From Simplicispira sp. 125 (lineage in GTDB: Bacteria > Pseudomonadota > Gammaproteobacteria > Burkholderiales > Burkholderiaceae_C): DNA of 64,000 bases. Made by a program: the position numbers and the translations under genes. Below the pieces are notes generated by a model. The model was not told the origin of the DNA. It ran no database searches and saw only the letters and a program-made list of their open reading frames with translations. Below, piece by piece: positions 10,754-20,298 of this stretch; positions within the stretch are counted from its first letter, which is position 1, and each line of letters begins with the position of its first letter. The DNA lies in NCBI RefSeq assembly GCF_003096555.1, contig NZ_QEKM01000001.1, forward strand, positions 3,782,001 to 3,846,000. Reading direction: 5' to 3'.

Positions 10754-13700
10754 GTGAATACCAGAGAAATTGCCGCCGTATTGGGTTTTGCGTTGGTCGC
10801 CGCCAGCGCCCAGGCCCTGCAAGTGACCAGCGTATCGCCCCAGGGTGAAGTGGCCCGCGTGCGCCAGGTTGTGGTCAAGTTTGACAGCGCAGCCACCACC
10901 TTTGGTGACCCCAAGGCTCCAGCGCCCTTTGCCGTCAACTGCACCGACGCCGAAGCCAGCAAAGGCACCGGGCGCTGGACGAGCGAGCGCGAATGGGTGT
11001 TTGACCTGGCCCGCGACATGCCGCCCGGTGTGCGCTGCACCATGCTGCCAAAAATTGACTTCAAATCGGCCTCTGGCGCCCCACTGAAGAGCGCTGCCAG
11101 CTATCAATTCAATAGTGGAGGGCCCTATGTGCAGAACGTACGGCCCGGCACCTACGAGCACATCGACGAAGAGCAGTTCTTTGTACTGCAGCTCAATGGC
11201 CCCGCGCAGCTGGCCAGCGTGCAGGCGAATGTGTGGTGCGCCGCCGATGGCGTGGGCGAGCGTGTGCCTGTGCGCCTGATCGATGGCAAGGACCGTGCCG
11301 CGCTGCTCCAGGCCCAGGGCCTGGACAAGCAAGCCGCGCGCGATCCGCTGTCCATCGTCACGCTGGCGTGCAACCGGCGGCTCACGCCTTCGTCGCGGGT
11401 GCAACTGGTGTGGGGCAAAGGTGTCGTCACGCCCAGCGGGGTGGCCGGTAACGTGGAAAAACGCTTTACCTTCGAGGTGCGTGCACCGTTTTTGGCTGAA
11501 TTTACCTGCGAGCGTGAAAACGCCCAGGCGGCTTGCCTGCCGATCCGGCCGATGACGCTGTCTTTCAACGCACCCGTGCCGCGCAAGCTGGCGGCGGCGA
11601 TTCGCCTGAAGTCGCCCCTGGAGTCGATCAAACCCCAGACGGGCGGCGAGGATGAGGGCACAGCCGCAGAGGGCCTGGTCAGCAGCGTGCAGTTTGCCGC
11701 GCCCCTGGCCGAGAGCACCGAATTCCAGCTGGAATTGCCCAAGGGTTTGAAGGATGCCGCGGGCCGTGCCCTGTCCAACGCCGACAGCTTTCCTTTGAGG
11801 GTGGCCACGGGCGGCATGCCGCCGCTGGCCAAGTTTGCCGCTGCGCCGTTCGGCATTGTCGAGCGCCTGGCCGAGGGGCCGCAGACCCCGGCGCTGCTGC
11901 CGGTCACGCTGCGCAAGGTCGAGGCCGCCTTGCGCGTGCAAGGCCTGCAACCCGGGGGTGAAGCGGCGCCTGCGGGCCAGGTCAGCACGCTGCGCCCCGA
12001 GAACGACGCCGACATCATTGCCTGGTTCCGCAAGGTGCAGCAGTACAACAACTACATGGTGGAGCGCAAGCAGGCGCGGCGTGACGTCAAGGGGACGTTG
12101 CCCCAGGTGCTGGACGGCGACAAACACTACGTGCAGTCGCGCATGCTCTCGCTGCTCTCGGGCCAGCCGGGTGTGCGTGCGTTGGACCTGCCCAAGCCGG
12201 TCAGTACCGACCCCCGCCCGTTGGAGGTGGTGGGCATTCCGCTGGCGCCGGGTTTCCATGTGGTGGAGGTTGCGTCGCCGCTGCTGGGCGCATCGCTGCT
12301 CGATGCGCGGCACGGCGCAGCGCGCGCCATGGTTGTGCGCACCTCGGCGCTGGTCACCAACCTGGGAGTGCATTTCAAGCTGGGCCGCGAGAACGCCATG
12401 GCCTGGGTGACCACGCTCGATAAAGGGCAGAGCGTGGAGGGCGCCCGCGTGCGCGTGTCCGACTGCAATGGCCGCGAACTGGCTTCGGGCACCACGGATG
12501 CACAAGGCGTGGCGCGTTTCGAGGGCCTGTCGTCCGACCCGCCGCTGTGCCGTGGGCAGGGCGACGGGGGCGATGCCTACTTCATCAGTGCACGCCACCA
12601 GGGGAGTGACGGTGTGCCGGACATGGCCTTCACCTGGAGCGACTGGCAGCGTGGCATTGAGCCTTGGCGCTTCAACGTGCCCACCAGCAACGACGCGAGC
12701 CCCGACGAGCGGGCGCACACGATCTTCGACCGCACACTGCTGCGCGCTGGCGAAACGGTGTCCATGAAGCACCTGCTGCGCACCGAGACACGGGGCGGCT
12801 TTGGCCTGCCTGCGCAGGAGCCTGACTCCCTGGTCATCACCCATGTGGGCAGCGGCCAGCAATTCACCCAGCCCCTGGCCTGGCGCAAGACAGCCACCGG
12901 CGGGCGCAGTGCGCAAAGCGAATTTGCGGTGCCCCCCGCAGCGAAGCTGGGCGTGTACGAAGTTGCATTGCACAGCAGCCGCAGCGATGGGCGCAGTTTT
13001 ACGTCGGGCCAGTTCCGGGTCGAAGAATTCCGCCTGCCCGTGTTCGAGGGCCGCGTGGGCCCGGCCGACAAGGCACCGCTGGTCAATGTGCGCACCGTGC
13101 CCGCGAGTGTGCAGGTCAACTACGTGGCCGGTGGTGCTGCCGCGCAGTTGCCCGTGCGCGTGTCGGCCCTGGTGCGCAGCAAATACCTGCACTTTGACGA
13201 CTACGACGCCTTCAGCTTCAACCCGCCCCGGGGTCGCCAGCAAGGCAGCACAGAGGGAGAAGAGGAAGAAACCGCCCGCCAGGCGCCGCGCGTGATTGCC
13301 GATAAGCTGCCGCTCACCCTGGACCGCAACGGCACAGGCCGCATCGCGTTGGAGAACGTGCCCCGCGCCAGCACGGCGCAAGACCTGCTGATCGAAGCCA
13401 CCTATGCCGACCCCAACGGCGAAGTGCAGACCCTGCGCAGCACCAGCAGCCTGTGGCCAGCCGGGGTGCTGGCTGGTATCAAGACCGAAGGCTGGGTCTC
13501 GGCCAGCCAGAAGATCCGTTTCCAGGCACTGGCGCTCACGCCCGACGGCAAGCCCGCCGCCGACGTGCCGCTGCAGGTACAGGCCATTGCCCGCATCACC
13601 ACCAGCAGCCGCAAGCGCATGGTGGGGGGCTTTTACAGCTACGACAACAAGACCGAAACCAAAGACCTGGGCACGGTGTGCACCGGCAAGAGCGACGCAC

Positions 13701-16700
13701 GCGGCCTGCTGCTGTGCGAGACCAAGCTCGACGAGCCCGGCGAGGTGGAACTGGTTGCCACCGCACGCGACAAGGACGGCAACACCTTTGATGCGGCCTC
13801 GTCCGTGTGGGTCACGCGCCAGGGCGAGCTGTGGTTTGGCGGCGAAAACCACGACCGCATGGACCTGCTGCCCGAGAAGAAGAGCTACCAGCCGGGCGAC
13901 ACCGCCAGGTTCCAGGTGCGCATGCCCTTCCGCTTTGCCACGGCGCTGGTCACGGTGGAGCGCGAAGGCATCATCGATACCCAGGTGGTGCAGCTCAACG
14001 GCAAGGACCCCACGGTCAGCCTGCAGGTGCAAGAGGGCTGGGGCCCCAACGTGTATGTGAGCGTGCTGGCGCTGCGCGGGCGCCTGCGCGAGGTGCCCTG
14101 GTACAGCTTCTTCACCTGGGGTTTCAAGGCGCCGCGCGAGTGGTGGACCGCCTTTTGGTACGAGGGCAAGGAATACGTTGCGCCCACGGCGCTGGTCGAT
14201 CTGAGCAAACCGGCTTTTCGTCTGGGCATGGCCGAGATCAAGGTGGGCAGCAAGGCGCACCAGATCAACGTGAAAGTAGTGGCCGACAAAGCCAGCTACC
14301 CCGTGCGCGGCAAGGCGCAGGTCACCATCACGGCCACCTTGCCCAATGGCAAGCCCGCCGCCCACGCCGAGGTGGCGTTGGCCGCCGTAGACCAGGCGTT
14401 GCTCGAACTCATGCCCAACACCAGCTGGAATGTGCTGGACGCCATGCTGCAGCGGCGCAGCTGGGGCGTTGCCACCTCGACCGCGCAGATGGAAATCATC
14501 GGGCGGCGCCACTACGGCCGCAAAGCCGTGGCAGCAGGCGGCGGCGGGGGGCGCAGCCCCACCCGCGAACTGCTCGACACCCTGCTGCTGTGGAACCCGC
14601 AGGTGCAGCTCGACGCTAACGGCCAGGCGCAGGTGACGGTGCCGCTGAACGACGCGCTCACTACCTTCAAAATCGTGGCCGTGGCCGATGCCGCCACCGG
14701 CCTGTTCGGCACGGGCAGCACCCAGATCAGCGCCACGCAAGACCTGCAGATCATCAGCGGCCTGCCGCCCCTGGTGCGCGAGGACGACCAGTTCCGCGCC
14801 CAGTTCACCCTGCGCAACACCACCAAGGCCGCCATGAAGGTGGAGGTGACGCCCCGCGCGACGCTGCTGAGCTTGAAGACTGAGACCGTGGACATCCCCG
14901 CCGGTGAGGCGCGTGAAGTGGCCTGGAGCGTAAAAGCCCCGGCCCAGCTGGCGCAGACCCGCGTGCAGGCTCTGCTGTGGGAGATCGAAGCGAAAGACCA
15001 GCTAGGCGGCGCGCGCGATGCGCTCAAGGCCAGCCAGCGCCTGATACCGGCCGTACCGCTCACGGTGCAACAGGCCACGCTGGTGCAGGTGGACGGCAGC
15101 TACACCCTGGACGCCGCACCCCCCGCCGATGCGCTGCCCGGGCGGGGCGGCCTGCGCCTGGCGCTGCAGCCCAAACTGGCCGAGGGCCTGCCCGGCGTGC
15201 GCGACTGGTGGGCCAACTACCCGTTTGCCTGCCTGGAGCAAAAAACCAGCAAGGCCGTGGGCTTGCGCGACGGCAAGCTCTGGCAGACCGTCGTGGCGCA
15301 ACTGCCCACCTATCTGGACGGCGATGGCCTGGCCAACTACTTCCCGCCGCGCGAGGGCGACACCCACCGGGGGAGCGACACCCTGACCGCCTACCTGCTG
15401 GCCGCCGCGCACGAGGCCGCCAGCATCAACCCCGCCTTTGCCCTGCCGGGCGAGGTGCGCGCGCCCATGGAGCGGGGCCTCATCGCCTTTGTGGAAGGGC
15501 GCATCGAGCGCAATTTCTGGAGTCCGCGCAAAGACCTGGACATGCGCAAGCTCGCCGCCATCGAAGCGCTCTCGCGCTACGGCAAAGCCCAGGGCCGCAT
15601 GCTGACCAGCATCACCATCGCGCCCAACCAGTGGCCCACGCACAGCGTGATCGACTGGATGAACATCCTGCGGCGCGTGCAGGACATCCCCGAGCGCGAC
15701 AAACGCCTGCAAGAGGCCACGCAAATCCTGCGCGCCCGCCTGAGCTACCAGGGCACCAAGCTGCTGCTGAGCACCGAGCGCGACGACTACTGGTGGTGGC
15801 TGATGCAGAACGGCGACGTGAACCTTGCGCGCCTCCTGCTCGCCGTGATGGACAACCCCGACTGGAAGGACGACATGGGCCGCCTGGCCAATGGCTTCAT
15901 CGCCCGCCAGCAGGGCGGCGCCTGGCACACCACCACCGCCAACCTGTGGGGCGGCCTGGCGCTGGAGAAGTTCTCGGCCAAGTTCGAGGCCACGCCCGTC
16001 TCCGGCACCACCAAGGCGGCCATGGGCAGCCACACGGCCAGCGTGGACTGGAGCAAGGTCGAGCGCATCAAGCCCACCGATGCGGAAGGTGCAGCCCACC
16101 AGGCCAGCGCGTTTGGGGCCCCTGCGGCGCCCGGCATGCTGCGGGGCAACAATATGTTCCTGCCCTGGGGCACTGCGGGCGGCAAGGAAGGCCTGTCCGT
16201 CACGCACCAGGGGCCGGGCAAGCCCTGGCTCACGCTGCAGTCGGTGGCTGCGGTGCAGCTCAAGGCGCCGTTCAGCGCGGGCTACAGCATCCAGAAAACC
16301 GTCACACCCATCGAGCAGGCCAACAAGGCCTTGCCCGCAGGCCAGTACACGCGCGGCGACGTGCTGCGCATCACGCTGGAAGTCACAGGCCAGGCCGACA
16401 TGACCTGGGTGGCCATCACCGACCCCATTCCGGGCGGCGCCACCATTCTGGGCAGCGGCCTGGGGCGCGACTCCGAGATCGCCACCCAGGGCGAAAAGCG
16501 CAGTGGGCTGGGCTGGCCCGCGTTTGAAGAGCGCAGCTTCGAGGCCTTCCGCAGCTACTACGAATACCTGCCCAAGGGCACCGTCAAAATGGAATACACC
16601 GTGCGCCTGAACAACGTGGGCGACTTCGCGCTGCCCCCCAGCCGCGTCGAGGCCCTGTACGCGCCGGAGATGTTTGGCGAGGCGCCCAACGCACGCGCAC

Positions 16701-16720
16701 GGGTGGTGGCTGCGCCGTGA
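10754..16720 (+). CDS. Bacterial alpha-2-macroglobulin, periplasmic, thioester-containing
   Basis: A 1988-residue alpha-2-macroglobulin-like protease trap. A signal peptide (residues 1-22, cleavage after AQA) is not followed by a lipobox, so the protein is predicted to be soluble in the periplasm, unlike lipidated E. coli YfhM. MG-type beta domains follow, with RAGETVSMKHLLR and the segment LLLWNPQVQLDANGQ before the thioester region. The thioester motif CLEQ is at residues 1493-1496 (NYPFACLEQ). The GTG start at 10754 has a GAGGAG ribosome-binding site seven bases upstream; longer frames start inside the divergent promoter region. In many genomes the partner is the penicillin-binding protein PbpC, but none is found here. 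Confidence 0.92.
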   Translation: MNTREIAAVLGFALVAASAQALQVTSVSPQGEVARVRQVVVKFDSAATTFGDPKAPAPFAVNCTDAEASKGTGRWTSEREWVFDLARDMPPGVRCTMLPKIDFKSASGAPLKSAASYQFNSGGPYVQNVRPGTYEHIDEEQFFVLQLNGPAQLASVQANVWCAADGVGERVPVRLIDGKDRAALLQAQGLDKQAARDPLSIVTLACNRRLTPSSRVQLVWGKGVVTPSGVAGNVEKRFTFEVRAPFLAEFTCERENAQAACLPIRPMTLSFNAPVPRKLAAAIRLKSPLESIKPQTGGEDEGTAAEGLVSSVQFAAPLAESTEFQLELPKGLKDAAGRALSNADSFPLRVATGGMPPLAKFAAAPFGIVERLAEGPQTPALLPVTLRKVEAALRVQGLQPGGEAAPAGQVSTLRPENDADIIAWFRKVQQYNNYMVERKQARRDVKGTLPQVLDGDKHYVQSRMLSLLSGQPGVRALDLPKPVSTDPRPLEVVGIPLAPGFHVVEVASPLLGASLLDARHGAARAMVVRTSALVTNLGVHFKLGRENAMAWVTTLDKGQSVEGARVRVSDCNGRELASGTTDAQGVARFEGLSSDPPLCRGQGDGGDAYFISARHQGSDGVPDMAFTWSDWQRGIEPWRFNVPTSNDASPDERAHTIFDRTLLRAGETVSMKHLLRTETRGGFGLPAQEPDSLVITHVGSGQQFTQPLAWRKTATGGRSAQSEFAVPPAAKLGVYEVALHSSRSDGRSFTSGQFRVEEFRLPVFEGRVGPADKAPLVNVRTVPASVQVNYVAGGAAAQLPVRVSALVRSKYLHFDDYDAFSFNPPRGRQQGSTEGEEEETARQAPRVIADKLPLTLDRNGTGRIALENVPRASTAQDLLIEATYADPNGEVQTLRSTSSLWPAGVLAGIKTEGWVSASQKIRFQALALTPDGKPAADVPLQVQAIARITTSSRKRMVGGFYSYDNKTETKDLGTVCTGKSDARGLLLCETKLDEPGEVELVATARDKDGNTFDAASSVWVTRQGELWFGGENHDRMDLLPEKKSYQPGDTARFQVRMPFRFATALVTVEREGIIDTQVVQLNGKDPTVSLQVQEGWGPNVYVSVLALRGRLREVPWYSFFTWGFKAPREWWTAFWYEGKEYVAPTALVDLSKPAFRLGMAEIKVGSKAHQINVKVVADKASYPVRGKAQVTITATLPNGKPAAHAEVALAAVDQALLELMPNTSWNVLDAMLQRRSWGVATSTAQMEIIGRRHYGRKAVAAGGGGGRSPTRELLDTLLLWNPQVQLDANGQAQVTVPLNDALTTFKIVAVADAATGLFGTGSTQISATQDLQIISGLPPLVREDDQFRAQFTLRNTTKAAMKVEVTPRATLLSLKTETVDIPAGEAREVAWSVKAPAQLAQTRVQALLWEIEAKDQLGGARDALKASQRLIPAVPLTVQQATLVQVDGSYTLDAAPPADALPGRGGLRLALQPKLAEGLPGVRDWWANYPFACLEQKTSKAVGLRDGKLWQTVVAQLPTYLDGDGLANYFPPREGDTHRGSDTLTAYLLAAAHEAASINPAFALPGEVRAPMERGLIAFVEGRIERNFWSPRKDLDMRKLAAIEALSRYGKAQGRMLTSITIAPNQWPTHSVIDWMNILRRVQDIPERDKRLQEATQILRARLSYQGTKLLLSTERDDYWWWLMQNGDVNLARLLLAVMDNPDWKDDMGRLANGFIARQQGGAWHTTTANLWGGLALEKFSAKFEATPVSGTTKAAMGSHTASVDWSKVERIKPTDAEGAAHQASAFGAPAAPGMLRGNNMFLPWGTAGGKEGLSVTHQGPGKPWLTLQSVAAVQLKAPFSAGYSIQKTVTPIEQANKALPAGQYTRGDVLRITLEVTGQADMTWVAITDPIPGGATILGSGLGRDSEIATQGEKRSGLGWPAFEERSFEAFRSYYEYLPKGTVKMEYTVRLNNVGDFALPPSRVEALYAPEMFGEAPNARARVVAAP

Positions 16721-17091
16721 CACCGGTACCCGCCCCCAGCGTTTTTGTCGAAGTGCGCTTCTGGCTGCTGGTGGCGCTCTCGGTGGTGCTGCCGGCTGCC
16801 ATCTACGCGGCGCTGCTGGTGCGCCGCGCCATCTCGCGCACCACGGTCGTGCTGTTCGGCCTGGTGCTGGTGCTCATTGCCGGGTTGGATGTGTACCTGC
16901 TCCAAGGTCTGGCCAAGCTGGCCCGCATCACGCCGTCGCTGGCCGATGATGCGGTTTTCCTCTCGGAGCTGTCCATCGCGCTCTACATCTTCCCCGTCAT
17001 GTTCGGCGGCATCGGCGTCAACCTGGTGTCCCATGTGCTGCTGCGCCACCTGAGCGAGGCCGAAGAACGCTTTGACCGTGAACACCGCTGA
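16717..17091 (+). CDS. Small three-span membrane protein coupled to the macroglobulin gene
   Basis: A 124-residue protein I do not recognise. Three hydrophobic segments are visible at about residues 13-33, 41-61 and 81-105, followed by a charged C-terminus (HLSEAEERFDREHR). It starts at a GTG that overlaps the macroglobulin stop (GTGA), so translation is likely coupled. The context suggests a role linked to the periplasmic macroglobulin, for example as an inner-membrane partner, but this is inference only. About 45 bases separate it from hsdM, which may mark the left edge of the restriction-modification locus. Confidence 0.75.
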   Translation: MTPVPAPSVFVEVRFWLLVALSVVLPAAIYAALLVRRAISRTTVVLFGLVLVLIAGLDVYLLQGLAKLARITPSLADDAVFLSELSIALYIFPVMFGGIGVNLVSHVLLRHLSEAEERFDREHR

Positions 17092-17136
17092 GCCGCGCCG
17101 CGACCGGCGCACATCCTGATTGCAAGCAATTTCCCC

Positions 17137-18723
17137 ATGCTCGACGACATCAAAAAAACCCTCTGGGCCACCGCCGACAAGCTGCGCGCCAACATGGACG
17201 CGGCCGAATACAAGCACCTGGTGCTCGGCCTCATCTTCGTCAAATACATCAGCGACACCTTTGCCGCCCGCCGCGCCGAAGTGGCTGCGCGCCTCGCTGA
17301 CCCGCACGACGAGTTTTACTACGGCGAAGCCGCCCCTGAAGACCTGGCCGCCGAGCTGGACGACCGCGACTACTACACCTCGGGCAACGTGTTCTGGGTG
17401 CCCGAAGGCGCCCGCTGGGAGCAGCTGCGCGCCCAGGCCAAGCAGCCGGGCATTGGCAAACACATCGACGACGCGCTGGCCCTCATCGAAGGCGACAACC
17501 CCAAGCTCAAAGGCATTTTGGACAAGCGCTTTGCCCGCGCCCAGTTGCCCGACGGCAAGCTGGGCGAGCTGGTCGACTTGGTGTCCACCATCGGTTTTGG
17601 CGCCACACCCGACGTAGCGCGCGACACCCTGGGCCAGGTGTACGAATACTTTCTGGGCATGTTCGCCAGCGCCGAAGGCAAGCGCGGCGGGCAGTTCTAC
17701 ACGCCCGCCAGCATCGTCAAAACGCTGGTCGCCGTGCTCAACCCGCACAGCGGCAAGGTGTACGACCCTTGCTGCGGCTCGGGCGGCATGTTTGTGCAGA
17801 GCGAGAAGTTCATCGAAGCGCATGGCGGCAAGATCAACGACGTGTCCATCTACGGGCAAGAAAGCAACCCCACCACCTGGCGCCTGGCCGCCATGAACCT
17901 GGCCATTCGCGGCATCGACTTCAACCTGGGGCGCGAACCGGCCGACACCTTTGTGCGCAACCAGCACCCGGATCTCCGCGCCGACTTCATCCTGGCCAAC
18001 CCTCCCTTCAACGTCAGCGACTGGTGGCACGGCAGCCTGGAGGGCGACCCGCGCTGGGTGTATGGCGACCCACCCCAGGGCAACGCCAACTACGCCTGGC
18101 TGCAGCACATGCTGCACCACCTCAAACCCAGCGGGCGCGCCGGCATCGTGCTGGCCAACGGCAGCATGAGCAGCAGCCAGAACAGCGAGGGCCAAATCCG
18201 CGCCGCCATGGTCGAGGCCGACGTGGTCGAGGTGATGATTGCCTTGCCCGGCCAGCTGTTCTTCAACACCCAAATCCCCGCCTGCCTGTGGTTCTTGGCC
18301 AAGCAAAAACAGCGCCAAGGCCAAGTGCTGTTCATCGACGCCCGCAAGCTCGCCACCATGATCAGCCGCGTGCAGGGCGAGTTGACGGATGAGGTGATAG
18401 GCCGCATCGCCGCCACCGTCGCCGCATGGCGCGGCGAATCACTCCCGCTGCCAAGCGGCGAGGGCGGGGGTGAGGGCTCCGCGGCCACCTACCAAGACAT
18501 CCCCGGCTTCTGCCGCAGCGTGGCACTCTGCGAGATCGCCCAGCACGGCCATGTGCTCACCCCCGGCCGCTACGTGGGCGCTGAAGAAGTGGAAGACGAC
18601 GACGAAGCCTTTGCCGACAAGATGCAGAAGCTGACCGAAAAGCTGGGCGAGCAGATGGCCAAGGGCGCGGAGCTGGATGCGGTGATTCGGCAGAAGTTGG
18701 GGGGGCTGGGGTATGAGTTCTGA
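17137..18723 (+). CDS. hsdM: Type I restriction-modification methyltransferase subunit HsdM
   Basis: A 528-residue N6-adenine DNA methylase. An N-terminal HsdM helical domain ([19 protein letters not shown]) is followed by the methylase fold. Motif I is DPCCGSGGM at residues 210-218 and motif IV is NPPF at 288-291. It should pair with HsdS to methylate a bipartite site, and with HsdR to restrict unmethylated DNA. Residues about 434-450 (containing [12 protein letters not shown]) look like a translated repeat inserted in a loop before YQDIPGF. The gene overlaps hsdS by 11 bases. No good ribosome-binding site is seen before the ATG. Confidence 0.96.
   Translation: MLDDIKKTLWATADKLRANMDAAEYKHLVLGLIFVKYISDTFAARRAEVAARLADPHDEFYYGEAAPEDLAAELDDRDYYTSGNVFWVPEGARWEQLRAQAKQPGIGKHIDDALALIEGDNPKLKGILDKRFARAQLPDGKLGELVDLVSTIGFGATPDVARDTLGQVYEYFLGMFASAEGKRGGQFYTPASIVKTLVAVLNPHSGKVYDPCCGSGGMFVQSEKFIEAHGGKINDVSIYGQESNPTTWRLAAMNLAIRGIDFNLGREPADTFVRNQHPDLRADFILANPPFNVSDWWHGSLEGDPRWVYGDPPQGNANYAWLQHMLHHLKPSGRAGIVLANGSMSSSQNSEGQIRAAMVEADVVEVMIALPGQLFFNTQIPACLWFLAKQKQRQGQVLFIDARKLATMISRVQGELTDEVIGRIAATVAAWRGESLPLPSGEGGGEGSAATYQDIPGFCRSVALCEIAQHGHVLTPGRYVGAEEVEDDDEAFADKMQKLTEKLGEQMAKGAELDAVIRQKLGGLGYEF
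18438..18486 (+). repeat. Probable inserted GEG-type repeat inside hsdM
   Basis: The segment reads as [13 protein letters not shown], a peptide that I know from memory as the translation of a GC-rich intergenic repeat common in proteobacteria. It interrupts an otherwise ordinary HsdM between the methylase core and [11 protein letters not shown], and keeps the frame. Calling it a repeat insertion is inference from its low-complexity, Gly/Glu/Pro-rich character; there is no second copy in this window. Confidence 0.45.
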
Positions 18724-19996
18724 GTGGCCTGCCTGCACTGAACTGCGCTTGAAGGTTCCCGGTTATTGGGATGTTCAGCCGTTGGATAAAGTGACCGACT
18801 TCCAGGAAGGCCCCGGCATTCTCGCGAAAGACTTTCACGACTCTGGCGTGCCGCTGCTTCGCCTAAGGAATATTGAAACCCCGACAGTACAAATCGCAGG
18901 CTGCAATTTTCTGGATGCCGATAAGGTGGCCGCAAAGTGGAAGCATTTCGCATTGAGGGAAGGGGACCTCCTGATCAGCACAAGTGCATCGCTTGGTCGA
19001 GTTAGCGTTGTAGGGCCGGAAGCTGTCGGCTCGATCGCTTACACCGGGATCATTCGGTTTCGTAGCGCAAGCTCGCAACTCAATCATCAATATCTACGTG
19101 CTTTTCTGTCGTCTGGCGTTTTTGTGGAGCAGGCTGAGCGAATGGCAACGGGCAGCGTCATCAAGCACTTCGGTCCATCACACCTTCGACAAATGGCAAT
19201 CACATTGCCAAGCCTTAACGAGCAAATTCATATCGCCGGGGTTTTCGATGCCCTCGACGACCGCATCACCCTCCTGCGTGAAACTAACGCCACGCTCGAA
19301 GCCATTGCCCAGGCGCTGTTCAAGTCGTGGTTTGTCGATTTCGACCCCGTGCGCGCCAAGATGGAAGGCCGCGCCCCCGAAGGCATGGATGAGGCCACCG
19401 CCGCGCTGTTTCCCGATGCGCTGGAGGAGTCGGAGTTGGGGTGGGTGCCGGAGGGGTGGCGGGTTGGCCGACTGGACGATCTGTTGGTCCTTCAGCGGGG
19501 TTTTGACTTGCCTTCGCAGGATCGCATTCCAGGTGAAGTCCCGATCATTGCAGCGAGCGGACCCAGCGGAATGCACCACGAAACCATGGTGCAAGGGCCT
19601 GGGGTCGTCACAGGACGATCCGGCGTTCTGGGTCGCGTGTTTCTGGAGTTCGGCCCCTATTGGCCCCTGAATACAACGCTTTGGATCAAGGAGTTTCGCG
19701 CTGCGACCCCCTGCTTTGCCTATGAGTTGCTTCGTCTGCTCGATTTCAAATCGTTCAATGCGGGCTCTGCGGTCCCAACACTCAATCGAAATCACATTCA
19801 TGGCCTGGCATATCTGGTGCCGAATCGCGCCTGCGTGGAAGCATTCGAGGGCGTGGCGAGCATGCTCCATCAACGCGTCAAGGCGAACGAGCAGCAAGCC
19901 CAAACCCTCGCCACCCTCCGCGACACCTTGCTCCCCCGCCTGATCTCCGGCCAGTTGCGGCTCCCCGAAGCGCAGGCGCTCGCCGCTGAAGTCTGA
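18713..19996 (+). CDS. hsdS: Type I restriction-modification specificity subunit HsdS
   Basis: A 427-residue specificity protein with two target-recognition domains separated and followed by conserved helical spacers. The central spacer is visible at about 180-225 ([26 protein letters not shown] and [18 protein letters not shown]), the distal one at about 385-415 ([17 protein letters not shown]). The recognition domains are about 15-165 and 240-370. Their DNA is visibly AT-richer than the spacer DNA, as expected for segments exchanged between strains. The start overlaps the end of hsdM by 11 bases. The recognised DNA sequence cannot be predicted by eye. Confidence 0.95.
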   Translation: MSSEWPACTELRLKVPGYWDVQPLDKVTDFQEGPGILAKDFHDSGVPLLRLRNIETPTVQIAGCNFLDADKVAAKWKHFALREGDLLISTSASLGRVSVVGPEAVGSIAYTGIIRFRSASSQLNHQYLRAFLSSGVFVEQAERMATGSVIKHFGPSHLRQMAITLPSLNEQIHIAGVFDALDDRITLLRETNATLEAIAQALFKSWFVDFDPVRAKMEGRAPEGMDEATAALFPDALEESELGWVPEGWRVGRLDDLLVLQRGFDLPSQDRIPGEVPIIAASGPSGMHHETMVQGPGVVTGRSGVLGRVFLEFGPYWPLNTTLWIKEFRAATPCFAYELLRLLDFKSFNAGSAVPTLNRNHIHGLAYLVPNRACVEAFEGVASMLHQRVKANEQQAQTLATLRDTLLPRLISGQLRLPEAQALAAEV

Positions 19997-20099
19997 GCAG
20001 GCGGTTGTCGGCTCTGCGGCGTTGGCAGCGCCCGCAACACGCGGTATGCAAGCCTTCTTGCAAACCGCTGCGTTCTATTCAAGAGTGCTTTAATACCGA

Positions 20100-20160
20100 T
20101 TTGCTACTGATTTGATAGCTTGTAGCGCTTGCTGCATAAGCGCTAGATGCCAATTTCCCT
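20100..20160 (+). repeat. Interspersed palindromic element, intergenic copy between hsdS and fic
   Basis: A well-preserved copy. The stem TAGCGCTT (20123-20130) pairs with AAGCGCTA (20138-20145) around a 7-nt loop. The left flank is a TTGCTA...TTGATAGCT motif and the right flank is GATGCCAATTTC. It lies in the 302-base gene-free stretch between hsdS and fic. The rest of that stretch holds a near-symmetrical dyad at 20241-20275 and no gene that I can support. Confidence 0.85.
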
Positions 20161-20240
20161 TGTATTTTCCGACTGCAGACGCCAACGCCCATCCCAGTCC
20201 ATAGGTTTAAAAAATTGGGTTTTCTAAGCACATGGCGACT

Positions 20241-20275
20241 AACATGCATAGAAATCGCGATTTTTTAAGCATGTT
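20241..20275. promoter_or_regulatory. Candidate operator dyad upstream of fic
   Basis: A nested dyad: outer arms AACATGC (20241-20247) and GCATGTT (20269-20275) surround the perfect 12-base palindrome AAATCGCGATTT (20252-20263), almost on the same centre. It ends 23 bases before the fic start codon. Because the Fic protein carries a C-terminal winged-helix-like region, autoregulation at this site is a reasonable guess. Confidence 0.5.
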
Positions 20276-20298
20276 CCACCGCCGCCAGGCACCCTTGT

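Noticed and set aside
10682..14740. Open frame of over 1300 codons opposite the macroglobulin gene
   Set aside because: It is an antisense shadow caused by high third-position GC; its translation is rich in His, Gln, Arg and Gly and shows no motif, while the plus-strand gene has a signal peptide and thioester.
16558..18324. Long open frame opposite hsdM
   Set aside because: It spans three well-supported plus-strand genes and has the composition of a shadow frame.
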